Of a DNA stretch of 64,000 nt, positions 51,805 to 60,833 are shown one piece after another. The translations under genes were made by a program, and so were the position numbers. The notes below the pieces were generated by a model. It saw only the letters and a program-made list of their open reading frames with translations. It was not told where the DNA came from and searched no databases. Position 1 is the stretch's first letter, and every line of letters begins with the position of its first letter. Source of the stretch: JADJLQ01 sp964405735 (GTDB lineage: Bacteria; Bacteroidota; Bacteroidia; Chitinophagales; Saprospiraceae); assembly GCA_964405735.1 (NCBI GenBank), contig CAYOPD010000005.1:21019-85018 (forward strand). The letters run 5' to 3'.

Positions 51805-52665
51805 TTAAAGCCCCAAAACCCGCACCGCATTTTCTTTCAATATCAACGGTTTCACTTCATCCCGGAACCCGGCCGTTTCAAAATCCTTCAACCATCGTTC
51901 CGGGGTGATCAATGGGAAATCAGTGCCAAAGAGCATCCGGTCTTTTAACAAGGTATTCGCGTATTGAATCAAGGAAGGTGGAAAATATTTCGGGCTCCAG
52001 CCGCTCAGGTCGATATAGACATTGGGTTTGTGCAAACAAACACTTAGCGCCACATCCTGCCAGGGCCATGACGGGTGGGCCAGGATAATGGGGATATCCG
52101 GAAAATCTATCGCTACATCATCCAGGTGCATCGGATTGGAATACTCGAGCCGGAGTCTGCCGCCCGCCCGGGCCCCGCTGCCAAATCCGGAATGCCCCGT
52201 ATGAAATAGCATGGGCAGGCCTGCGGCCGCAATTGCCTCATAAAGAGTATAGGCCATGCGGTCATTGGGATAAAAACCCTGGACCGTCGGATGAAACTTA
52301 AAACCTTTGACATGGTATTCTTCAATCAATCTCCTGGCTTCCCTCGCACCCATTTTGCCTTTGTGCGGGTCGATGCTTGCAAAGGGGATCAGGACATCCG
52401 GGTTTGCAGCGGCAGCTTCCGCTATCTCTTCATTGGGTATCCGTTTGCGCCCGAGTTCGAATTCCGCGTCGATCGCAAACATCACGAGTGCTATATTCAG
52501 GGACCGGTAATGGTCCACGGTTTCCTGGATCGTCGGGCGGTGATCCGATTTGAAATATTTGGCAAAAGCCTCATCCAGCTCCGGCCGGTAGTCGTCGTGG
52601 GGCTGGCGGCAACTGACCTCAGCATGGGTGTGGAAATCGATAGCCAGCAGGGATTTTGGATTCAT
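51805..52665 (-). CDS. Amidohydrolase (CouO-like candidate retro-Claisen hydrolase)
   Basis: This 286-residue protein is an amidohydrolase-2 type metal-dependent hydrolase. AIDFHTHAEVS provides HxH near the N-terminus, with FKFHPTVQGF, LFHTGHSGFG, ILAHPSWPWQDV and FGTDFPLI (metal-site Asp) following. In Rhodococcus, an amidohydrolase (CouO) splits 4-hydroxyphenyl-beta-ketopropionyl-CoA to 4-hydroxybenzoate and acetyl-CoA. Linkage with ligase, hydratase and SDR genes suggests the same job here. That assignment is inference; decarboxylase members of the family are the alternative. Confidence 0.75.
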   Translation of the reverse strand: MNPKSLLAIDFHTHAEVSCRQPHDDYRPELDEAFAKYFKSDHRPTIQETVDHYRSLNIALVMFAIDAEFELGRKRIPNEEIAEAAAANPDVLIPFASIDPHKGKMGAREARRLIEEYHVKGFKFHPTVQGFYPNDRMAYTLYEAIAAAGLPMLFHTGHSGFGSGARAGGRLRLEYSNPMHLDDVAIDFPDIPIILAHPSWPWQDVALSVCLHKPNVYIDLSGWSPKYFPPSLIQYANTLLKDRMLFGTDFPLITPERWLKDFETAGFRDEVKPLILKENAVRVLGL

Positions 52666-52750
52666 TCGAGTGAAGATTGTTGTGTTTTTAAAGTGGTTTC
52701 TTCAGGCGTCTCATCAGAAGTTGGTACTGACTAAAAAGGGTTCGATCCAT

Positions 52751-53866
52751 TTATTCAGGCCATACGCGAGCAGCTGTTTTGACCACCAGTTCCAGTTTTT
52801 TCCATTGTTCGTCCTGGCTGAGGGCATTGCCATGGTGGGTGCTGGAAAAACCACATTGGGGGCTGATGCCCATGTTCTCCAGAGGAAGATACCGGGCGGC
52901 TTCATCAATGCGGCGGACCAGTTCATCGGGATCTTCCAGGGTATTTATTTTTGAAGAGACCAGTCCCAGGATCACTGTTTTATTACCCGGAACAAAACGC
53001 AGAGGTGCAAAATCTCCGCTTCTTTCATCATCGTATTCCAGGAAATAAGCGTCGACCTGGATGGCGTTAAACAGGATTTCTGCGACAGGTTCGTATCCTC
53101 CTTCGGCAAACCAGGTGCTGCGGTAATTGCCCCTGCACAGGTGGATGGCCACCCTGAGATCTTCCGGGCGGTCTTCGATCACGCTGTTGATGAGGCCGGC
53201 ATAAGTGCGGGGTAATTCATTGGGGTCATCGCCCCTTTCCACCGCAGCGGCCCTCATCTTTGGATCGCAGAGATAAGCCAGGTTGGTATCGTCGAGCTGG
53301 ATATAGCGGCAACCGTTGCGGTAGAGGGCATCGATTTCCTTATTATAACAGTCGCTCAGGTCATGGAAAAACAAATCCATATCCGGATAGGCCTCGATAT
53401 CGATGGATTTCCTTCCTCCGCGGAAATGCACCATTGTCGGGGAGGGGATACATACTTTAGGAGTCTGGCCAGTCACCGATTTCAGATAATTAAAATCGGC
53501 CACCTGGATATCCTTTATATGTTTCAACTTGCCGGTGACACTGAGTTTGGGCGGAGTGAATCCGTCTTCCGCCACCTTTGCATGGGGATTGGCTTCGATG
53601 CCCCCGGTAACGCTGACCCCCGACAATTCTTTCAAAAAATCAAGGTGGAAATAATCCCTCCTGAACTCTCCATCGGTGATGGATTGCAGGCCAATGGATT
53701 CCTGCATTTTCACGGTTTCACGAATGGCCGCATCCTCAATATCCCGGAGAGCTTCTGCCGGGATCTCCCCATTTTTCCATCTCATCCGGCTTTCTTTCAG
53801 GTGGGCAGGACGCAATAAGCTTCCAACATGGTCCGCACGGAAAGGGGGATTGATTTTATTTTTCAT
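52751..53866 (-). CDS. MetE C-terminal-like (cobalamin-independent methionine synthase family) protein
   Basis: This 371-residue protein has a single MetE-type TIM barrel. FRADHVGSLLRP lies at the N-terminus, TDGEFRRDYFHLDFL near 65, and YIQLDDTNLAYL near 187. The zinc ligands are in IHLCRGN (His and Cys) and SPQCGFSS (Cys). It lacks the N-terminal half of full MetE. Such stand-alone proteins are thiol methyltransferases of uncertain substrate. In this operon a role in accepting methyl groups from methoxylated aromatics is conceivable, but not shown. It sits between the SDR and amidohydrolase genes. Confidence 0.8.
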   Translation of the reverse strand: MKNKINPPFRADHVGSLLRPAHLKESRMRWKNGEIPAEALRDIEDAAIRETVKMQESIGLQSITDGEFRRDYFHLDFLKELSGVSVTGGIEANPHAKVAEDGFTPPKLSVTGKLKHIKDIQVADFNYLKSVTGQTPKVCIPSPTMVHFRGGRKSIDIEAYPDMDLFFHDLSDCYNKEIDALYRNGCRYIQLDDTNLAYLCDPKMRAAAVERGDDPNELPRTYAGLINSVIEDRPEDLRVAIHLCRGNYRSTWFAEGGYEPVAEILFNAIQVDAYFLEYDDERSGDFAPLRFVPGNKTVILGLVSSKINTLEDPDELVRRIDEAARYLPLENMGISPQCGFSSTHHGNALSQDEQWKKLELVVKTAARVWPE

Positions 53867-53895
53867 TGATTTTGTTTTGAAGGGGAATGTAAAAA

Positions 53896-54657
53896 TTATT
53901 TTGGTTGCATCCGTAAAGCCCCGTCGAGGCGGATGGTTTCTCCATTGATATATCGATTTTCTATAATATGTTTAACCAGACCGGCGAATTCTTCGGCCAG
54001 CCCGAGCCTTTTCGGAAACGGGATCGAAGCTGACAGGTTTTGAATGGCTTCTGACGGAAGCGCGGCCAGCAAAGGAGTCATGAACAATCCCGGCGCGATG
54101 GCATTCACCCGGATACCAAACTGGGCAAATTCGCGGGCGGCGGGCAGGGTCAGGCTGACCACCCCGCCTTTGGAAGCGGCATAGGCGGACTGTCCTATCT
54201 GGCCTTCATAAGCGGCCACACTGGCCGTGGAAATAATCACCCCCCGCTCACCTTCTTCCATGGCTTCGAGCGTCATCATGTCAGCGGCAGCCAGCCTCAG
54301 CATATTATAGGTCCCGATCAGGTTGACCTTAATGGTTTTTTCAAAATCCTGGAGAGGTGAGGGTCCCTGTTTGCCGACGATCCGCCCAGCAGTGGCGATG
54401 CCGGCACAATTGACCAGGATCCTGGCCGGCCCATGAGTGGATTTGATGAGATCAAAAGCCCCTTTTGCACTGGCTTCATCTGAAACGTCACAGTGGATGG
54501 CCAGGCCGTTGATCTGGTTGGCCAGGTCCAGGGCGAGGGTCATGTTTTTATCACAGATGGCTACCCTGGCTCCGGCTTTGGCCAGCAGCCGGGCGGTGGC
54601 AGCTCCGAGGCCGGAGGCACCCCCGGTGACAATGGTCGATATATTATGAATATTCAT
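53896..54657 (-). CDS. SDR dehydrogenase (3-hydroxyacyl-CoA dehydrogenase type, CouN-like)
   Basis: This 253-residue short-chain dehydrogenase has NAD-binding TGGASGLGAAT at residues 11-21, NCAGIATAG near 88, Ser in STASVAAYEG and the YAASKGG catalytic Tyr/Lys. The pattern is that of the HSD17B10 type, which oxidises 3-hydroxyacyl-CoA. Here it would oxidise 3-hydroxy-3-(4-hydroxyphenyl)propionyl-CoA. It has no signal peptide. It is followed by the MetE-like gene after 29 bases and separated from the ligase gene by a 420-base gap with a palindromic element. Confidence 0.85.
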   Translation of the reverse strand: MNIHNISTIVTGGASGLGAATARLLAKAGARVAICDKNMTLALDLANQINGLAIHCDVSDEASAKGAFDLIKSTHGPARILVNCAGIATAGRIVGKQGPSPLQDFEKTIKVNLIGTYNMLRLAAADMMTLEAMEEGERGVIISTASVAAYEGQIGQSAYAASKGGVVSLTLPAAREFAQFGIRVNAIAPGLFMTPLLAALPSEAIQNLSASIPFPKRLGLAEEFAGLVKHIIENRYINGETIRLDGALRMQPK

Positions 54658-55077
54658 TATGTGAATTTGATTAATTTTTTATTTAGATTATCCGCCCCCG
54701 TCCCCCGCCCTCTTTAGTCGGGCAGGCCTTATGGGGCGCCAAAGCCTTTGGCTTTTGAAATAAGATATAACTGAATTGCATTTCCTTTATCTCGACCCAA
54801 AAAGCGAACGCTAAAAGTAACAAGGAATTCCAGACCATTGGATACCCTTTAAACGGGAAGATGCAACCCAAATTTTGTAACCTAAGATTACAAACTTTAT
54901 GCAGATGGTGGAGGTTAGTGCCGGAGGCACGCTATGTGGGTAGAAATGAATTACAGAAATATTCCGTCCCGGACGGGACGAGATTTATCCATGATAAATC
55001 AGCTACCCACATCAAATCCCTGAACGGGACAAATTGTCGCATGCTTCAAACTTGCATGCCTGACGGTACGTGATGTC
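54658..55077. other. Non-coding gap holding a nested palindromic element
   Basis: No gene is supported. A GC-rich stretch near 54690-54765 has no tandem structure. The structured element is listed at 54918-55012, and a GCATGC pair (about 55040 and 55054) follows it. The gap interrupts the hydroxycinnamate operon, so the distal genes may need their own promoter. Confidence 0.5.
54918..55012. repeat. Nested palindromic (cruciform-like) intergenic element
   Basis: GTGCC-GGA-GGCAC at 54918-54930 is a small hairpin. ATGTGGGTAG (54934-54943) pairs with CTACCCACAT (55003-55012) as an outer stem. It encloses two perfect hairpins, CGTCCCG-GA-CGGGACG (54965-54980) and GATTTATC-CAT-GATAAATC (54982-55000). 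The compact multi-stem layout resembles a REP/MITE-like extragenic unit. Confidence 0.7.
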
Positions 55078-56904
55078 TCAATGTTTATTATCTCCATAAA
55101 TCCGTTCAACAAACTCCGGATGATTCTGAATAATCTTCGCCGGATTAATAGTCCCCTTGTCCGTGATTTCACCCTTGTCCAGGTTAAGTTCTATATCGGC
55201 GACAATCATCTTTTCAATCCGGTTCGAGCTGCCGCTGCTTTCACCAGCCAGGTCATCAAGTAAGCTATTGATTTTTTCCGTGATCAGAGGGTGGGTCGCA
55301 TAGGTCATCCGGTCGTATGGATCCTTCAGTATTTTTTGAACTTCCACAGGATGTAAAAAAACAAGGGCACCGATGTACGGACGGTCGGATCCGGTGAGCA
55401 CCACATGTTGGATCAGGCCTGCTCCGGCGGCAATAATCCGGGCCTTGAGTTGGGCCGCATGGACCCAGGTCCCTGTACTCAGTTTAAAATCTTCTGTCAG
55501 CCTCCCGTCAAATAAAAAGCCGGCGTTGGGATCATCCGGGTTGGAAAATTTTAAAGCGTCCCCGGTACGGTAAAAACCTTCCTCATCAAAAGCGGCCCGG
55601 GTCAGTTCGGGCTGTCGCCAGTATCCGGGGAATACATTTCCCCCCTTATACCTCGCTTCCAGTTTTCCGCTTGTTGGAACCAGCTTTAGCGTCAACCCGG
55701 GAACAGGTACCCCCAACAATCCGGCGAAACCACCGGGCTTGCTTGAAAACAAGGCGGAAGGAGAAGACTCGGTGCAGCCCAACCCTGTGCCGATCAGTAT
55801 TTTTTCCCCGATCGTTTCCATGGCTAATTCCTCGAGGGCATCCCAGGTATGCTGGGGCATGCCCGCTCCGGCATAAAACAACATTTTCAAGTTTGAAAAA
55901 AATTGTTGGCGCAGGGAATCTTCTTTCCTCAAATAGGGGATTAGTTCTTCAAAACCTTTGGGCACATTAAAATACACGGTGGGTTTTCTTTCTCTCAGGT
56001 TACGCACGGTTTTGGATATGCCTTCGGGGGTGGGGTTTCCATCATCCAGGTATAGGGTGCCGCCATGGTACAGGGCCAGGCCAAAATTATGATTGCCGCC
56101 GAAGGTATGGTTCCAGGGTAGCCAGTCAACGAATTCAAGGCCGTCCTCCTTCAGAAAGGAAAAGGTCTGGGTGATTTGTTGCCAGTTGGTGGTGATATTG
56201 CCATGAGTATTGATCACCCCTTTGGGCGCTCCGGTAGAACCCGAAGTAAACAGGATCTTAGCCACCGTATCGCCCTGGATGGATTCATAGGCTGTTTCCA
56301 CTTCAGGACTTACTGGAGTATTTATAACCTGATCCAATGTCAGCAGGTCAGCATGTTCGGGATTGGTTTTGGATGCAATAACATTAACGCCTTGGCCCGC
56401 AGCCTTCAAGGCAGGCGCAAAAACTACGGGGTCACCGACCAGGATCAAACCGGGCCGGAGCAAGTCCATCACCTGTTTCAGTTTTTCAAAGTCTTTTGAA
56501 CGGAGCGCGTAGGCCGGGGAGATGGGTGAATAGGGCAAACCGGTATGCAAGGCTGCCAGGGCCAGCAGGGCATGCTCAATGCTGTTTTCACTCCATATTG
56601 CAAGGGGTTTTTCCGGTGACAGATCCTGGGTCGACAACCAGGACGCGATGCCGAGCATGTGAGCAAAAGCTTCTTTGTAGGTTATCGTTCGCCACGGCCC
56701 ATCTTCATCTCTCTGGGCCAGGAAAATACGGTCCGGCCGGGTTTGGGCCCAATGGACAAAACGTTCGGTCATTCGTACCGGATGGTCTTCGAGCGGTATC
56801 TTGGATTGAATGTGATAGGACCCATCCGGCCTTTGCTCCATCCTGATATCAATTGAAATGGACGCAGCCGACCGAAAGGGAACAGGGGTTTTAACATTCA
56901 TCAT
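55078..56904 (-). CDS. fcs: Feruloyl-/hydroxycinnamoyl-CoA synthetase
   Basis: This 608-residue AMP-binding enzyme matches the feruloyl-CoA synthase branch. PFRSAASISIDI lies at the N-terminus, the P-loop-like ILFTSGSTGAPKGV is near 220, EFVDWLPWNHTFGGNH near 260 and GTGLGCTESSPSALF near 377. GFYRTGDALKF is the adenylation hinge region. It activates ferulate, p-coumarate or caffeate to the CoA thioester. Its ATG overlaps the stop of the hydratase gene by four bases. The assignment to the Fcs branch is by overall pattern. Confidence 0.88.
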   Translation of the reverse strand: MMNVKTPVPFRSAASISIDIRMEQRPDGSYHIQSKIPLEDHPVRMTERFVHWAQTRPDRIFLAQRDEDGPWRTITYKEAFAHMLGIASWLSTQDLSPEKPLAIWSENSIEHALLALAALHTGLPYSPISPAYALRSKDFEKLKQVMDLLRPGLILVGDPVVFAPALKAAGQGVNVIASKTNPEHADLLTLDQVINTPVSPEVETAYESIQGDTVAKILFTSGSTGAPKGVINTHGNITTNWQQITQTFSFLKEDGLEFVDWLPWNHTFGGNHNFGLALYHGGTLYLDDGNPTPEGISKTVRNLRERKPTVYFNVPKGFEELIPYLRKEDSLRQQFFSNLKMLFYAGAGMPQHTWDALEELAMETIGEKILIGTGLGCTESSPSALFSSKPGGFAGLLGVPVPGLTLKLVPTSGKLEARYKGGNVFPGYWRQPELTRAAFDEEGFYRTGDALKFSNPDDPNAGFLFDGRLTEDFKLSTGTWVHAAQLKARIIAAGAGLIQHVVLTGSDRPYIGALVFLHPVEVQKILKDPYDRMTYATHPLITEKINSLLDDLAGESSGSSNRIEKMIVADIELNLDKGEITDKGTINPAKIIQNHPEFVERIYGDNKH

Positions 56905-57686
56905 AACCAGGGCAGTTTGGATGCCTTGCCCTCCAGGAACAATTTCATTCTTTCCTTTGCTTCCGGAGATTGCTGGGCCAGGGCGGCCATCAGGCTTTCC
57001 ATTATCAGGCCCTGTTCCCTGGAGCTATCGGCGATCCCCGGTAAAACATGGGTCAGGGCATAATTGGTGAGAGAAGAATTGGCCGAGATCTTTTCCGCCA
57101 GCTCCCGGGCTTTGTCCATTCCTTTTCCTTCTTCTACCAGGTATTGGGAAAAACCAAGCCTCAAGCCTTCCTCCGCCCGGATCAACCGGCCGGTCAGCAT
57201 CATATCGGTCATGACCGCCAGGCCAATGAGGCCAGGTAAACGAACGGAGCCACCCCCTCCCACAAAGATTCCACGCTGGCCTTCAGGCAAGGCATAAAAA
57301 GCGGATTCTTCCGCCACGCGGATATGGCAGGCCGAAGCAAGTTCGAGGCCCCCGCCCACACAGGCTCCCTGGACGACTGCGATTACCGGGGCTGGACCAA
57401 ACTGAATATGATCCATTACCCGGTGCCACATTTGTGAATGATGCAAACCTGCCACGGCATCCTTTTCTTCAAGGGCTGAAAGGTCAAGCCCGGCGCTGAA
57501 ATGTTTGCCTTCGCTACAAAGGAGGATGCATTTGACAGATGGATCGGTGTGCAGGAAGGCCCGTTCTATTTCCAGTAAAAGTTCATCGTCGATGGCATTC
57601 CTTTTTTCCGGCCGGTTGATTTTGATGGTCAGGCAGGGGCCTTCAAGGAGGACTTCAATTTTTCGATATGGTATTTGGCTTGTCAT
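56901..57686 (-). CDS. Crotonase-family hydroxycinnamoyl-CoA hydratase (CouM/Ech-like)
   Basis: About 261 residues from the ATG at 57686. INRPEKRNAIDDELL, the oxyanion-hole HFSAGLDLS and GACVGGGLELASACHIRVA are standard crotonase motifs. EGQRGIFVGGGGSVRLPGLIG takes the place of the usual helix with a catalytic Glu. It should add water to hydroxycinnamoyl-CoA. Whether it also cleaves the adduct to an aldehyde, as Ech does, cannot be told, but an SDR and amidohydrolase are present and no aldehyde dehydrogenase is. Its start overlaps the acyl-CoA dehydrogenase stop by one base (TGATG). Confidence 0.87.
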   Translation of the reverse strand: MTSQIPYRKIEVLLEGPCLTIKINRPEKRNAIDDELLLEIERAFLHTDPSVKCILLCSEGKHFSAGLDLSALEEKDAVAGLHHSQMWHRVMDHIQFGPAPVIAVVQGACVGGGLELASACHIRVAEESAFYALPEGQRGIFVGGGGSVRLPGLIGLAVMTDMMLTGRLIRAEEGLRLGFSQYLVEEGKGMDKARELAEKISANSSLTNYALTHVLPGIADSSREQGLIMESLMAALAQQSPEAKERMKLFLEGKASKLPWL

Positions 57687-59494
57687 CAAATCAAAAATTC
57701 ATCAGGTGTAAATATAGTAATGGGAGATCCTTCGCCTACACGTTGCAGGAGGGCCTGGGTTCGCGGAAGTTCATAATGAAAAAAATACCTCATGGTTTCA
57801 AGTTTAGACCGGTAAAAAAGCTGGTCATCCGGAGATATGGACTGCTCCAATGCGCTGATCGCCGTATGAGCTTGTTTAATCCATTGCCAGCCGGCATTGA
57901 GCAGTCCAAACCATTCAATATAGAGGCTGGCATCGGCCAGGACCGGAACCGGGCTGTTTTGCCTGGATTTGCGGATCAATTCCCTGCTCACGGAAATAAA
58001 GCCCGTGATTTCTTCGGATAGGCGCAGGGCGTAGGGTTTTAATTCATTTTTGGACAAAGCCATGATCAGGTCATGCTCCGTTTCCGTCTGCCAGAGGTCC
58101 AGGATCGAGCCATCACCCCCCAGGATATGCCTGCCCAAAAGAGTTTGTCCCTGGATCGCTGTGGTCCCTTCATAGATGGAGAGGATGCGAACGTCCCGGG
58201 CCAGTTGTTCCAGGATAAAGTCCCGGGTATATCCATATCCACCCAGGACTTGCAGGCCGGCATGCACCGAGGCGTTGCCTTCTTCAGAGCCATAAACCTT
58301 GACCATGGGGGTCATCAATTCCAGCAGTTGTTCATATTTCTTTTTTTCCTCAACGGTAGCCGCGATTTGAATACGGTCGAGGTAAACTTGGCATTGAATC
58401 ACCAGGGACAGGCATCCTTCGGTAAATGCTTTCTGTTTGAAGAGGAGCCGCCTGACATCGGGGTGGCGGATAATGGGTACCGGTTCGGACAAGGGATTTT
58501 TATCTTCAGGGCTGCGGCCCTGGATCCGCTCTTTGGCATATTGCAAAGAGGTGTAATAGGCTGCTGAGGCCATATAGCCGCCGGCGAGCCCCACGGCCAG
58601 GCGTGAAGTGTTCATCATCTGGAACATGTATTTCAGACCCTGGTTTTGTTCACCGATAAGATAGCCTGTACAACGATGCCCGGCGCCAAATTCCAGGTGC
58701 ATGGCCGGGGTGGACTGCTGGCCCATCTTATGAAAGATGCCCACCGAGGTGATGTCGTTGTCTTTGAGAGACCCAGATGCATCGGGCCATTTTTTAGGGA
58801 CGATAAAGAGGGAGATGCCTTTGACTCCTTTAGGCGCGCCTTCTATCCGGGCCAACACCAGGTGAACAATGTTTTCCGTGATGTCGTGATCGCCCGCAGA
58901 GATGAATATTTTCTGGCCCTTGATCTTATAATTTCCGTCAGGCTGTGGAAAGGCAGTTGTTGATATATCATTTAATGAACTACCGGCCTGGCTCTCCGTA
59001 AGGCACATGGTAGCGGCCCAGTCACCCGTCAAAAGACGGGGGAGATAAAGAGCTTTTTGATCCTTGCTGCCAAAACTCTCGATCAGGCGGGAGGCAGACA
59101 CCGCCAGGCTGGTAAACATTTCAAAACCATTGTGTGCGCTGCCGATGATAAAATCAATGGCCGCGAACACCGACCTGGGTAATTGCATGCCGCCTAATGC
59201 TTCGGGGAAGGTGGAAGCCAACAAGCCGCTTTCACTAAAGGCATGATAAAAAGAATGGGTGCCGGGATGTACAGTGACCTGGCCTTCCCGGATAAAAGGC
59301 GGATTGCGGTCAGAATCCACAAACGCGGGCTTCATATGCCTGTTGGCGATATCGGTGGCGGTGTCCAGGGCAAGGCCTATGGTTTCGCGGTCATGGGCCT
59401 GATAAAAGGGATTTTTGAGCAGTTCGGGAACTTTGTGATTCTCGAACAACATAAACTCCAGGTTTCGCCGCGAAAACAGTTCTCCCTTATTCAT
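57686..59494 (-). CDS. Acyl-CoA dehydrogenase (long FadE/AcdB-type)
   Basis: About 602 residues from ATG 59494 (MNKGELFSRRNLEFMLFE), which overlaps the MFS stop by eight bases. The flavin/substrate motifs are TMCLTESQAGSSLNDIS (about 155), IFISAGDHDI, and LQVLGGYGYTRDF with the catalytic-base region near 430. A C-terminal about 120-residue helical extension is typical of the long class. It probably dehydrogenates phenylpropanoyl-CoA (dihydrocinnamate side chain) to the cinnamoyl-CoA, feeding the hydratase. That specificity is inferred from the operon. Confidence 0.87.
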   Translation of the reverse strand: MNKGELFSRRNLEFMLFENHKVPELLKNPFYQAHDRETIGLALDTATDIANRHMKPAFVDSDRNPPFIREGQVTVHPGTHSFYHAFSESGLLASTFPEALGGMQLPRSVFAAIDFIIGSAHNGFEMFTSLAVSASRLIESFGSKDQKALYLPRLLTGDWAATMCLTESQAGSSLNDISTTAFPQPDGNYKIKGQKIFISAGDHDITENIVHLVLARIEGAPKGVKGISLFIVPKKWPDASGSLKDNDITSVGIFHKMGQQSTPAMHLEFGAGHRCTGYLIGEQNQGLKYMFQMMNTSRLAVGLAGGYMASAAYYTSLQYAKERIQGRSPEDKNPLSEPVPIIRHPDVRRLLFKQKAFTEGCLSLVIQCQVYLDRIQIAATVEEKKKYEQLLELMTPMVKVYGSEEGNASVHAGLQVLGGYGYTRDFILEQLARDVRILSIYEGTTAIQGQTLLGRHILGGDGSILDLWQTETEHDLIMALSKNELKPYALRLSEEITGFISVSRELIRKSRQNSPVPVLADASLYIEWFGLLNAGWQWIKQAHTAISALEQSISPDDQLFYRSKLETMRYFFHYELPRTQALLQRVGEGSPITIFTPDEFLI

Positions 59495-60833
59495 GGTTGA
59501 CCACTTTGAGTTCGGCATGGTGAAGGATGAGCTCTTCCCGGTATTTTCTAACGGACCATAAAAAACCGGTTACTCCCAGGCTTCCCCCAAAAAACAATAA
59601 CAGCACGAGGCTGTATTTCAGCATTCCTTCATCTTTAAATACAAAATCGGTGAATGCGGCTACCAGGCTTGGGCCCATGGCAAGGGCAATGAGGTTGAGC
59701 ACAAATAAAAAGATCGAGGAGGCAAAAGCCCTGACCTGGTTGGGCATGATCTCCTGGATGGCCGCCGCGGAGATACCGATATTGGAGGCGATGAAAAAGC
59801 CAGGTATACCAAAGGCCAGTACAGCCAGGTTCCCATCCGGGATCAGGGGAACCAGGAATGAACAAAATACCCCTGCCGTAGAAATGATACCGACCCGGAT
59901 ACGTCCCGTGAGGTTGTTTTTATGGATCAGCCTGTCGGCGTACCAGCCTCCCCATAGCACTCCGAGCAGGGAAGAGAGGACAACCACCATTCCATAAAAC
60001 AAACCGGATCTTGGTATGGACCAGTCAAAAGTCCTTTGCAGGTAAGTCGGTACCCACGCGGAAAGACCATAACTGCAAAGTGCGGAAAAGGAAGCCCCAA
60101 TGCAAACCCCCCAGAAGGCCGCTTTTTTACTCAAAATCGTTTTAATGGCTTCCTTTGTATTGAGTGACCTCGCCTTACCGTCATGAAGTAACATTCCTTT
60201 ACGAACCGGTTCTTTTATCCGGAGCATAAGCAAGGCGATCAGCAGGCCGGGGAGGCCGATATAAATGAATAACAATTGCCATGGGTAAATCTCCCCAAAC
60301 AAGGGTATGCGGACCAGACCTTCGGTGGGTAATTGTGCAATCACCCCCGCTCCGATCAGCAGGGCGATTCCGGATCCGAGAAAAATGCCCAGGGAGTACA
60401 GGCTTAGGGCGGAAGCCAGTTTGTTTTTGGGAAAATAATCGCTGATGATGGAATAGGCGGAAGGAGAGAGGGTGGCCTCCCCGATGCCCACGCCCATGCG
60501 GGCCAGGAAAAACTGGCCATAAGTGCGCACCCCACCGCAGAGGGCCGTCATCAGGCTCCAGGTGGCAATACCGGCGACGATGATATTCCTGCGGTTGTAT
60601 TGGTCCGCCAGCCTGCCGATCACCATACCGAAAAAAGTGTAGAATAAAGCGAAGCTCAAACCCATGAGCAGGCTGACCTCAAAATCGGACAAGCCCATAT
60701 CCCTTTTGATGGGCCGGACGAGGAGGCTGAGGATCTGCCGGTCGATGAAAGAAGAGACATTGGCCAGCATGAGGATGGCGACCACCATCCAGGCGTATCG
60801 GAGTGAGGGGGGGGCGGGGTTGGCAGTTTCCAT
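59487..60833 (-). CDS. MFS transporter of the hydroxycinnamate operon
   Basis: About 448 residues from the ATG at 60833. The frame is open to a TTG at 60896, but those extra residues are translated from a 9-base-period repeat and are spurious. Twelve transmembrane helices are seen, with motif A-like MVIGRLADQYNRRNIIV and GVGIGEATLSPSAYSIISDYFPKN, as in the spinster/aromatic acid:H+ symporter type. Being first in the ferulate operon and translationally coupled to the dehydrogenase gene, it probably imports hydroxycinnamates or related acids. Confidence 0.85.
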   Translation of the reverse strand: METANPAPPSLRYAWMVVAILMLANVSSFIDRQILSLLVRPIKRDMGLSDFEVSLLMGLSFALFYTFFGMVIGRLADQYNRRNIIVAGIATWSLMTALCGGVRTYGQFFLARMGVGIGEATLSPSAYSIISDYFPKNKLASALSLYSLGIFLGSGIALLIGAGVIAQLPTEGLVRIPLFGEIYPWQLLFIYIGLPGLLIALLMLRIKEPVRKGMLLHDGKARSLNTKEAIKTILSKKAAFWGVCIGASFSALCSYGLSAWVPTYLQRTFDWSIPRSGLFYGMVVVLSSLLGVLWGGWYADRLIHKNNLTGRIRVGIISTAGVFCSFLVPLIPDGNLAVLAFGIPGFFIASNIGISAAAIQEIMPNQVRAFASSIFLFVLNLIALAMGPSLVAAFTDFVFKDEGMLKYSLVLLLFFGGSLGVTGFLWSVRKYREELILHHAELKVVNHE

